Shown: in pieces, positions 57,110 through 64,000 of the stretch
Numbering within the stretch: position 1 is the first letter of the stretch
How the letters are laid out: every line of letters starts with the position of its first letter
Assembly (NCBI RefSeq): GCF_002159085.1
Contig: NZ_LZRU01000012.1
Coordinates: 186,001-250,000, forward strand
Direction of reading: 5' to 3'
Length of the DNA: 64,000 nucleotides
From: Thermobacillus sp. ZCTH02-B1
GTDB taxonomy: Bacteria; Bacillota; Bacilli; Paenibacillales; Paenibacillaceae
Notes under the pieces: generated by a model
Told to the model about the DNA's origin: nothing
What the model saw: only the letters and a program-made list of their open reading frames with translations
The model's database searches: none
Position numbers and translations under genes: made by a program

Positions 57110-58387
57110 TTATTCCGTCCTTGTCTCCGGATGGCTGCGATCGAGCTCCGTCAGATGATGCACCAGCTCTTCCAGCCTGACGGTCCGCTGCTCGCCGCTC
57201 GCCATCTCCTTCAGCGCGATTTCGCCGCGGCTCAGCTCGTCGTCACCGAGGATCGCCGCGTACCGGGCCTTCAGCCGGTCAGCCGCCTTGAGCTGCGCCT
57301 TCATGCTGCGGCGCGCGTAATCGCGATCCGCCTTGAAGCCCGCCTGGCGCAGCCGGTGCAGCAGCCGGACGGTCTCCCGCTCCGCCGCTTCTCCCTGACT
57401 GACGAGATAGACGTCGAGCGCAGCCCGGGAAGCGTCCTGCCGCAGCTTTTGCAGCAGCAGCACGGTCCGCTCCAGGCCGATGCCGAGTCCGACGCCCGGC
57501 TGGTCGGGGCCGCCGATCTCCCGCACGAGGCCGTTGTAGCGCCCGCCGCCGCCGATCGCGTCGATCGCGCCGATCCCTTCGGCCTTGTATTCAAAGGCGG
57601 TATGCGTGTAATAGTCGAGGCCGCGGACGAGGCGCGGATTGATCGTGAACGGAATGTCCATCGCCTGAAGATGCCCTTGCACCGCTTCGAAATGCTCCCG
57701 GCATTCCCCGTCCAGACTGTCGAGGATCGAGGGCGCTCCGCCGAATTTGTCCTGGTCGACCTTGCAGTCGAGCACGCGCAGCGGATTGCGCTCCATCCGT
57801 TTGCGGCAATCCTCGCAGAGCCGGTCTTTGAGCGGCTCCAGGAATTCGAGCAGCCTGCCCCGGAATGCCGCGCGGACGGCCGGCGTGCCGACGGAGTTGA
57901 TCTCGACGCGGACGCCTTCAAGGCCGATCTCCCGGTAAAACATCCAGCCGAGCGCGATCACCTCCGCGTCCAGCGCGGGATCGGCCGATCCGATCGCCTC
58001 GACGCCGAACTGGTGGAACTGGCGGTAGCGTCCCGCCTGCGCCCGCTCGTAGCGGAACATCGGGCCGATGTAGTACAGCTTCGCCGGATCCGGCTCGCCG
58101 TACAGCTTGTTCTCGACATAGGCGCGCACGACGCCGGCCGTTCCTTCCGGCCGGAGCGTGATGCTGCGTCCGCCCCGGTCCTCGAAGGTGTACATCTCCT
58201 TCTCGACGATGTCCGTCGTCTCGCCGACGCCGCGGCGGAACAGCTCCGTCGCCTCGAAGATCGGCGTGCGGATCTCGCGATAGTTGAAGCGGCGGCACAG
58301 CTCGCGAGCGGTCGCCTCGACGAGCTGCCAGTCGCCCGCGCTGCCGGGCAGAATGTCCTGCGTCCCCGGCGGTCGCTGGAAACCCAT
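57110..58387 (-). CDS. hisS: Histidyl-tRNA synthetase
   Basis: A 425-residue class II synthetase. It begins MGFQRPPGTQDILPG; motif 2 is PMFRYERAQAGRYRQFHQFG, the histidine loops are LVRGLDYYTHTAFEY and GGGGRYNGLVREIGG, and motif 3 is GVGLGIGLERTVLLL. The C-terminal anticodon domain ends ELVHHLTEL. The ATG at 58387 has GGGGTG seven bases upstream; 12 more codons are open before it. Confidence 0.96.
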   Translation of the reverse strand: MGFQRPPGTQDILPGSAGDWQLVEATARELCRRFNYREIRTPIFEATELFRRGVGETTDIVEKEMYTFEDRGGRSITLRPEGTAGVVRAYVENKLYGEPDPAKLYYIGPMFRYERAQAGRYRQFHQFGVEAIGSADPALDAEVIALGWMFYREIGLEGVRVEINSVGTPAVRAAFRGRLLEFLEPLKDRLCEDCRKRMERNPLRVLDCKVDQDKFGGAPSILDSLDGECREHFEAVQGHLQAMDIPFTINPRLVRGLDYYTHTAFEYKAEGIGAIDAIGGGGRYNGLVREIGGPDQPGVGLGIGLERTVLLLQKLRQDASRAALDVYLVSQGEAAERETVRLLHRLRQAGFKADRDYARRSMKAQLKAADRLKARYAAILGDDELSRGEIALKEMASGEQRTVRLEELVHHLTELDRSHPETRTE

Positions 58388-58454
58388 AGCATCACCCCGC
58401 ATCGGTTCATGCCTTGATTGCAATGGATCGAATGACGGGCTCCCCGATCAAGCT

Positions 58455-58789
58455 AAAAGGCCCCCGTCCCCTCTGGGACGAGAGCCTCCGCTCCCGTGGT
58501 GCCACCCGGATTCCAGGTGCGGATTCCGATCCCGCCGGCCGCCATGGCCTCCGGCGCACGATCCGGCGCCGGGAAGCGCAGCCGTCCGCACCTGCTCGCT
58601 CAGCCGGTTAACGCCCGGCCACGTTCCGCACTACTGGGCGACGCCTGCGCGGGCCGTTCGCACGGAAATCTCGGGGAGGTTCTTCATCCGGTCGCCACCA
58701 GGCGGCTTCCAGCCGACGGCCGCCCTCTCTGCGGGCGCGGTTCCGGACTACTCTTTCCCGTCATCGATGCTGGTCATGTGAAGTCATTG
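58455..58789 (-). ncRNA. T-box leader of hisS-aspS
   Basis: On the minus strand the T-box GGGTGGCACCACGG (58507-58494) precedes a terminator (CGTCCC with GGGACG, then CCTTTT, down to 58455). The stem I mark AGAGAGGG is present, and GGCTGGAAGCC resembles the distal loop region. A GAC triplet at 58693-58691 is a candidate specifier for Asp but is not certain. Low aminoacylation should raise both synthetases. Confidence 0.9.
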
Positions 58790-58795
58790 CCCATT

Positions 58796-58824
58796 ATTGT
58801 AATATGCGCGTCCGCGCCTGTCAA
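58796..58824 (-). promoter_or_regulatory. Promoter of the hisS-aspS T-box transcript
   Basis: TTGACA (58824-58819) and TACAAT (58801-58796) are 17 bases apart on the minus strand. Confidence 0.88.
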
Positions 58825-58849
58825 CCGAGCGCCGGTGCGGTCTGCCGCG

Positions 58850-59290
58850 TCACGGATCCTCGACGTCCAGCGGGCGGATCAAATCGCCTTCCACGGCATA
58901 AATCTCCTGCCCCCGTTCCTCGTCGAAGCTGCGGATACCGGGAATCACATAGGATCGGTTCTCTCCGAGCGAAGGCGCAGCCTGCGGAAAGATGACCCGG
59001 ATCCAAATCGTCTGTCGGCGGTCATTCACGGCTTCCCACAAACCGTCGTCCCGTTTTTTCACGAGCGTGACCGTCATGGGAGCGATCCCCTCGACCTGAC
59101 CGCCTGCCGGGGTTTTGGACCAGATGACGGACAGGCGCTGTCCGGGATTCCGTCCCTCCCGAACGGCTTCCGCGTGCGACTCGAGCATGTCCCGGATCCG
59201 CCCGTGATCCCGCGTTCGTCCGGAATCCGCGGACACAACGCATAGGAACGCCAGCAGCGCGCACAACAGTCCGATCCGCCATTTCCTCAA
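58850..59290 (-). CDS. Hypothetical exported protein
   Basis: A 146-residue protein of unknown family. The TTG at 59290 gives a clean signal peptide (RKWRIGLLCALLAFLCVVSADS), cleavage probable near residue 23; here the stretch is cited by its core LLCALLAFLCVV. The mature part is mixed with RLSVIWSKTPAGGQVEGIAP and IPGIRSFDEERGQEIYAVEG, a beta-rich look. TTG starts are rare and no ATG fits; a longer open frame without a ribosome site extends to 59449, so the start is uncertain. It lies between hemZ and the hisS promoter. Confidence 0.55.
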   Translation of the reverse strand: MRKWRIGLLCALLAFLCVVSADSGRTRDHGRIRDMLESHAEAVREGRNPGQRLSVIWSKTPAGGQVEGIAPMTVTLVKKRDDGLWEAVNDRRQTIWIRVIFPQAAPSLGENRSYVIPGIRSFDEERGQEIYAVEGDLIRPLDVEDP

Positions 59291-59374
59291 CCTGCATCCC
59301 GTCCTGACCAGGTTCTTCCCGATTCTTCCATTTTGCACGGAACCCGCGGCCGGGTCAACCGGTTTTCGCCGTTG

Positions 59375-59411
59375 ATTCAAAGAAAGAGGCCTGCAACGCG
59401 CGTTGCAGGCC
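59375..59411 (-). terminator. Terminator of hemZ
   Basis: GGCCTGCAACGC and GCGTTGCAGGCC form a perfect 24-base palindrome (59388-59411), then CTCTTTCTTTG on the minus strand. It lies 76 bases after the hemZ stop. Confidence 0.75.
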
Positions 59412-59486
59412 GATGACGTGGATCTATCATAAAGGGGGTTGATTGTCATTATAGTCCCCGAACATGTTCGTTGTATTACATTTTCA

Positions 59487-61022
59487 TTACAATGCGGCCG
59501 CCCGGCGCTCCAGCATGCGGTCGAGCGCCTCGATCTTCGCCTCCGCGGCCCGTTTCCATGACTCGATGTACGCCTTCGGCTCCTTCGGGTTCGCGTGGCG
59601 CGTGATTTCCCCCGTGGCCGGATCGATGAACTTGCTCGTCGCGCCGCAGCCGATGCCGACGATCGACTGCATTTCTTCCATCATCAGGATGTTGTAGAGG
59701 CTCTCGCGTCCCGGCTTCGCGTACCCGACGTTCTCCTGGTTGCCGAGGATGTTCTTCTGCCGGTACAGGTAATAGGGAACATACCCGTGCGCGTCGGTCC
59801 ATTCGAGCGCCATCCTCGTCATCCTGACGATATCCTCGCGGCCCGCGACCCGGTACCGGTCGCCGTCGCCCTCCCGCCGCCGGCGCGTCATTTCCGACGC
59901 CCGCTTGAACGACAGCGTGTGCACGGTCAGCGACTCCGGCATCAGCTTCTCCGTCTCGGCGAGCGAACGCGCGAACTCCTCCGGCCCTTCGCCCGGCAGC
60001 CCGATGATGAGATCCATGTTGATGTTCCCCATGCCGTATTTCCGCGCGAGCCGGAATTTCTCAACCGTCTCCCCGACGGTGTGGTGCCGGCCGATCCGGT
60101 CCAGCGTCGCCTGCGTATAGGTCTGCGGGTTGATGCTGATCCGGCCGATCTTCCACTTGCGCAGCACCTCGAGCTTTTCCGGCGTGATCGTGTCCGGCCG
60201 GCCGGCTTCGACGGTGATTTCGCGCACCCGCTCGATGTTCGGGATCACCTCGTGCATGAGCGCGTAGAGCGCGTCCATCTGCTCCGCGGAGATGCTCGTC
60301 GGCGTGCCGCCGCCGTAGTAGATCGTCGTGACGCCCGTGCCGGTCCGCCGGAGCCAGTCGCCGATCATCCGCATTTCTTCATGCAGCCCGCGCAGAAAAT
60401 CGTCCACCGACCCCTGCTTGCCGTTGATGTCGTAAGCGGGGAACGTGCAATAGGCGCACTTCGTCGGACAGAACGGGATGCCGACATACAGGCTGACCTC
60501 GTGCCCCAGGTCATACAGATCGGGGAGCACGGCGAGCTGCCGGTCCACGATCCGCTCCATGAGCGCGATCTTCTCTTCACTGATCCGGTAAAGCGCGCGC
60601 AGCTCCCGCCGCGTCTCCTCGCGGCCCAATCCCCTGCGATACCGGTCGTGCAGCAGCTTCGTCGGCCGCACGCCGGTGAGAATCCCCCACGGCTGCACGA
60701 TCCCCGTGCGGCGTTCGAGCGCCTCGAGCAGCGCGGCACCCGCCGCCTGCCTGCGGGCGGCACGGCGCTCCTCGTCCGGCGCGCCGTCCGGCACCCGGCG
60801 CCGCTGCTCGATCCGCACCGGCTCGCCGCCGCCCGCTTCAACCAATGCGGCCCGCGCCAGCACGCCGCCGTCGAGATCCGACAGGTCCAGGGCGACCGTC
60901 CATTCCGCATCCGGCGCGTCCGCCGGGCCGACCGTGACGGACGCGTCATCGGCGAACAGCGCCGCGATGTTCGCAAGCGTCCGTTCGAGCACCTTGTCCT
61001 CCGTCCGAATGTGGATCCGCAT
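59487..61022 (-). CDS. hemZ: Radical SAM coproporphyrinogen dehydrogenase-like HemZ
   Basis: A 511-residue radical SAM protein of the HemZ subfamily (oxygen-independent coproporphyrinogen III oxidase homologue). The Fe-S loop is GIPFCPTKCAYCTFPAY near residue 173, preceded by an N-terminal region of about 160 residues. GGGTPTSIS, EAGRPDTITPEK and NMDLIIGLPGE are core SAM motifs. HemZ oxidises coproporphyrinogen in some Bacilli, but the main heme route in Firmicutes is the coproporphyrin pathway, so its in-cell substrate is uncertain. GGAGG precedes the ATG. Confidence 0.9.
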   Translation of the reverse strand: MRIHIRTEDKVLERTLANIAALFADDASVTVGPADAPDAEWTVALDLSDLDGGVLARAALVEAGGGEPVRIEQRRRVPDGAPDEERRAARRQAAGAALLEALERRTGIVQPWGILTGVRPTKLLHDRYRRGLGREETRRELRALYRISEEKIALMERIVDRQLAVLPDLYDLGHEVSLYVGIPFCPTKCAYCTFPAYDINGKQGSVDDFLRGLHEEMRMIGDWLRRTGTGVTTIYYGGGTPTSISAEQMDALYALMHEVIPNIERVREITVEAGRPDTITPEKLEVLRKWKIGRISINPQTYTQATLDRIGRHHTVGETVEKFRLARKYGMGNINMDLIIGLPGEGPEEFARSLAETEKLMPESLTVHTLSFKRASEMTRRRREGDGDRYRVAGREDIVRMTRMALEWTDAHGYVPYYLYRQKNILGNQENVGYAKPGRESLYNILMMEEMQSIVGIGCGATSKFIDPATGEITRHANPKEPKAYIESWKRAAEAKIEALDRMLERRAAAL

Positions 61023-61490
61023 CCCGTTTCAACCTCCGTGAATCCGCGCGTCCGGCCGCGCCTTGTCCATCGCGGCGTCATGCCGCGGCCGCCATCGGCA
61101 CCGGTCCGCGCCGCATCCGTATGCCCGCCGCGTCCGTGCCGCGTCAGCCGGCCGGCGATGCGCCCGGCGCGCCGCTTCTTCCGCGGACGGGAACCGCTTC
61201 CCGTTCCGGGCGTCTCCCGTGGATCTCGCCATCCGTCGCGAGCGCGGCGGCCGCTTCCCGCCGATCCGCGCCCGGCAGCAAGACGGAGGCGCGCGCCGTC
61301 CGCCATTGCGCCGGCGATTGCCGCACCTGCGCCCATCTCCTTCCGCAAGTTCTGGCGGGGTCGCCCGACGAACCCGCGTCCGCTAGTGTGCCCGCCCGGC
61401 GGCGGTTTAACCCGGCGTCCGCCGGACCGCGGAACCCCGGAGCAGCATGCGGAAGGACAATCGGGACCACCGCCGGATGCCCGGGCGGCT
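61023..61490. other. Intergenic region, no gene seen
   Basis: 468 bases of very GC-rich sequence between hemZ and dtd. Several frames are open on both strands but none has a ribosome site or recognisable product. No tRNA or clear terminator was seen. Confidence 0.6.
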
Positions 61491-61952
61491 TCAGCCGCTC
61501 CGGTCCCGCGTGTCCAGGATGAGCGTCACCGGCCCGTCGTTGACGAGGCTGACCTGCATCATCGCGCCGAAACGGCCGGTCTCGACGACGAGCCCGTGCT
61601 CCCGGAGATGCCGGTTCAACGCCTCATAGAGCGGCTCGGCCTGTTCGGGCCGCGCGGCCGCCATGAAGTTCGGCCGCCGGCCCTTGCGGCAATCGCCGTA
61701 CAACGTAAACTGCGAGACGGACAAGACGCTGCCCCCGACTTCGAGGACGGACAGGTTCATCTTCCCCTCGTCATCCTCGAAAATCCGGAGCCCCGCGATC
61801 TTGTCCGCCATCCATTTCGCGTCCGCTTCCGTATCGTCATGCGTCACGCCGACGAGCAGCAGCAGTCCGCGGCCGATCGCGCCGACGGTTTCGCCGCCGA
61901 CCGTGACCGACGCCGAAGCGACGCGCTGCACCACGATTCTCATGTTCCGCAT
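61491..61952 (-). CDS. dtd: D-aminoacyl-tRNA deacylase
   Basis: A 153-residue DTD-fold enzyme that hydrolyses D-amino acids (and Gly) from tRNA. Signature segments are [36 protein letters not shown] (active-site SQxT) and [17 protein letters not shown] (cross-subunit Gly-Pro region, here DGPVT). The usual NxGPVT Asn is Asp-adjacent: NDGPVT. AAAGG precedes the ATG at 61952; 61943 is the alternative. It follows rel by 18 bases. Confidence 0.95.
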   Translation of the reverse strand: MRNMRIVVQRVASASVTVGGETVGAIGRGLLLLVGVTHDDTEADAKWMADKIAGLRIFEDDEGKMNLSVLEVGGSVLSVSQFTLYGDCRKGRRPNFMAAARPEQAEPLYEALNRHLREHGLVVETGRFGAMMQVSLVNDGPVTLILDTRDRSG

Positions 61953-61970
61953 TCCAGCCTTTCGCTTGCA

Positions 61971-64000
61971 TCACTGCATGATCCGCTGCACGGAAAAAAC
62001 GTCATGCACGCGCTTGATTTTGTCCACCACAGCCTGCAGATGCTCGACGTTGCGAATCAGGATCGTCATGTGAATCTGGGCGATCTTGTTCTTGTCCGAA
62101 CGTCCCGACACGGCTGCGATGTTCGTCTTGCTCTCGGACACGGCGGACAACACTTCGTTCAGGAATCCCTTCCGGTCGAGGCCGCGGATCTCGATGTCGA
62201 CCGCGTAGTTCGCGTCGACCGACTCCTCCCATTCCACCTCGATGACGCGCTCCGCTTCCTCGCCGTCCTGCGCCTGCGGCAGATTGTTGCAGTCGGCCCG
62301 GTGGACCGAGACGCCGCGGCCGCGCGTGATGTAGCCGACGATCTCGTCCCCCGGGACCGGGTTGCAGCAGCGCGCGAACCGGACGAGCAGATTCTCGACG
62401 CCCTTCACCCGGATGCCCTGGGCCGAGCGCTTCCGCTGCACGGCCGCCCCGGAAGAGGAGGCGGGCGGCTTCACTTCCCTGACCTCGCCCTCGGACAGCT
62501 CGATTTTTTCCGCCTCTTCCGCCTCGCGGCGCAGCTTCTCCGTCAGCCGCGTGACGACCTGCGCCGCCGTGATGCCGCCGAAGCCGACGGCGGACAGCAT
62601 GTCCTCCACGTCGTTGAACGCGAACTTCTCCGCGACGGGCTGCAGCTTGGTCTCCTGCATCCATTCGGAGGGCTCGAGCCCGAGCCGCTTCAGTTCGCGT
62701 TCGATCGCCTCTCGGCCGCGCTGGATGTTCTCCTCGCGCTTCTCCTTCTTGAACCACTGCTTGATCTTGTTGCGCGCGTGGGACGATTGGGCGATCTTGA
62801 GCCAGTCCCGGCTCGGTCCGTACGAATGCTTCGACGTCAGGATCTCGACGATGTCGCCCGTCTTGAGCTTGTAATCGAGCGGCACGATCCGGCCGTTCAC
62901 CTTCGCGCCGATCGTCCGGTTGCCGACCTCGGTATGCACGCGGTAGGCGAAATCCAGCGGCACCGAGCCGGCCGGAAGCTCAAACACCTCGCCCTTCGGG
63001 GAAAAGACGAAGACGAGATCGGAGAAGAAGTCCATCTTCAGCGATTCCATGAACTCCGCGGCGTCGCGCGCCTCGTTCTGCAGTTCCAGAATCTCGCGGA
63101 ACCACTTCACCTTCTCTCCGAAAGCGGGGTCCGGGTTCGTCTGTCCTTCCTTGTACGCCCAGTGCGCCGCAATGCCGTATTCGCTCGTCCGGTGCATCTC
63201 CCAGGTGCGGATCTGCACCTCCAGCGGCTCACCGTTCGGGCCGATGACGGTCGTATGAAGCGACTGGTACATGTTCGCCTTGGGCATCGCGATATAGTCC
63301 TTGAACCGGCCGGGCATCGGGCGCCACAACGTATGGATGATGCCGAGCGTCGCATAGCAGTCCTTCACGTTGTCGACGATGATGCGAATCGCGAGCAGGT
63401 CGTAGATTTCGTTGAACTGCTTGTTCTTCTCGGTCATTTTCTTGTAGATGCTGTAAATGTGCTTCGGCCGCCCGGAAATGTCGCCCTGGATGCCCATCTC
63501 CACGAGCTTCTCGCGGATTTTCTCGATCACCTCGGCGATGTACTGCTCGCGCTCGGCCCGCTTCTTCTTCATGAGATTGGCGATCCGGTAATATTGCTGC
63601 GGATTCAGATAGCGGAGCGCGATGTCCTCCATTTCCCACTTGAAGGCCGACATCCCGAGGCGGTGCGCGATCGGACAGTAAATCTCGAGCGTCTCGTGGG
63701 AAATCCGGCGCTGCGCCTCCTCCGACTGGAACTTGAGCGTGCGCATGTTGTGCAGCCGGTCCGCCAGCTTGATCAGGATGACGCGGATGTCCTGCGCCAT
63801 CGCGACGAACATTTTGCGGTAGTTCTCGTTCTGCTGCTCTTCCTTCGACCGGAACTGGATGCGCTCGAGTTTTGTCACGCCGTCAACCAGCATCGCGCAC
63901 GTCTCGCCGAACCTGGCGCGCACGTCGTCCAGCGTCACGTTCGTATCTTCGACGACGTCGTGAAGAAGCGCGGCCACGGCCGTCGTCACGTCCATCTGCA
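61971..64000 (-). CDS. relA: (p)ppGpp synthetase/hydrolase Rel, 5' end cut by window
   Basis: The frame runs through 64000, so the first 60 or so residues are missing. Visible in order (from the Met at 63995): HD hydrolase (LLHDVVEDTNVT; ADRLHNMRTL), synthetase domain (GDISGRPKHIYSIYKKM; IRIIVDNVKDCYATLG; PKANMYQSLHTTVIG), TGS (VFVFSPKGEVFELPAGS), zinc-finger region (FARCCNPVPGDEIVGYITRG) and ACT (DIEIRGLDRKGFLNEVLSAV). Both catalytic halves look intact, as in the bifunctional Rel of Firmicutes. Confidence 0.95.
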   Translation of the reverse strand, partial: QMDVTTAVAALLHDVVEDTNVTLDDVRARFGETCAMLVDGVTKLERIQFRSKEEQQNENYRKMFVAMAQDIRVILIKLADRLHNMRTLKFQSEEAQRRISHETLEIYCPIAHRLGMSAFKWEMEDIALRYLNPQQYYRIANLMKKKRAEREQYIAEVIEKIREKLVEMGIQGDISGRPKHIYSIYKKMTEKNKQFNEIYDLLAIRIIVDNVKDCYATLGIIHTLWRPMPGRFKDYIAMPKANMYQSLHTTVIGPNGEPLEVQIRTWEMHRTSEYGIAAHWAYKEGQTNPDPAFGEKVKWFREILELQNEARDAAEFMESLKMDFFSDLVFVFSPKGEVFELPAGSVPLDFAYRVHTEVGNRTIGAKVNGRIVPLDYKLKTGDIVEILTSKHSYGPSRDWLKIAQSSHARNKIKQWFKKEKREENIQRGREAIERELKRLGLEPSEWMQETKLQPVAEKFAFNDVEDMLSAVGFGGITAAQVVTRLTEKLRREAEEAEKIELSEGEVREVKPPASSSGAAVQRKRSAQGIRVKGVENLLVRFARCCNPVPGDEIVGYITRGRGVSVHRADCNNLPQAQDGEEAERVIEVEWEESVDANYAVDIEIRGLDRKGFLNEVLSAVSESKTNIAAVSGRSDKNKIAQIHMTILIRNVEHLQAVVDKIKRVHDVFSVQRIMQ

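Noticed and set aside
61023-61490. Possible small genes in the hemZ-dtd gap
   Set aside because: Frames are open on both strands but none shows a ribosome site, a start consistent with homologues or a recognisable product.

Overview
The window looks like chromosome from a high-GC, spore-forming member of the Paenibacillaceae (Thermobacillus, Cohnella or a GC-rich Paenibacillus). Three things suggest this: sporulation genes (spoVAC-AD-AE, an intact pro-sigma-K gene), Firmicute RNA switches (two T-boxes, one B12 riboswitch), and gene order that follows Bacillus subtilis in long blocks. No rRNA, tRNA, insertion sequence, prophage or CRISPR array was seen. The high GC content leaves long open frames antisense to nearly every gene, and these were discarded.

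Layout. 1-708: 3' part of an SPL-type radical SAM gene. 770-6301 (minus): yqeG-yqeH-aroE-yhbY-nadD-yqeK-rsfS-yqeM, the conserved yqe block. 6443-10898 (minus): moxR / DUF58 / transglutaminase operon. 11038-12895 (minus): minimal spoVA operon. 13157-16658: a small unknown gene, an orphan LacI regulator, a histidine phosphatase, a VOC protein and sigK. 16728-20725 (minus): class Ib ribonucleotide reductase nrdHIEF behind a B12 riboswitch and terminator, abutting a truncated GGDEF gene on the other strand. 21911-27728 (minus): a 138-residue unknown protein and a urease operon without ureE, ending in a Cys-rich 56-residue protein and preceded by a promoter flanked by two GlnR/TnrA boxes. 28169-36994: ilvD, a polysaccharide deacetylase, an AI-2E-type permease, a penicillin-binding protein and a chemoreceptor.

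37289-64000 corresponds to the B. subtilis relA-to-yrrO region, read backwards: rel (cut by the window end), dtd, hemZ, hisS-aspS (T-box), tcdA, rarA, a CNNM/CBS membrane protein, mnmA, cymR, cysteine desulfurase, yrrD-like PRC-barrel, yrrI-like permease, alaS (T-box), ireB, ruvX, two DUF1292-type genes, mltG and trhP1-trhP2. It is dominated by translation quality, tRNA modification and stress signalling.

Most genes are recognisable housekeeping genes. The points most worth a second look are regulatory: B12 control of nrdHIEF, a dual GlnR-box urease promoter, a palindrome over the -35 of the moxR promoter, paired direct repeats upstream of a small unknown gene, and short tandem duplications that straddle stop codons. 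Start codons were moved from the longest open frame where a Shine-Dalgarno (SD) sequence or family alignment favoured another. Positions of regulatory sites were read by eye.
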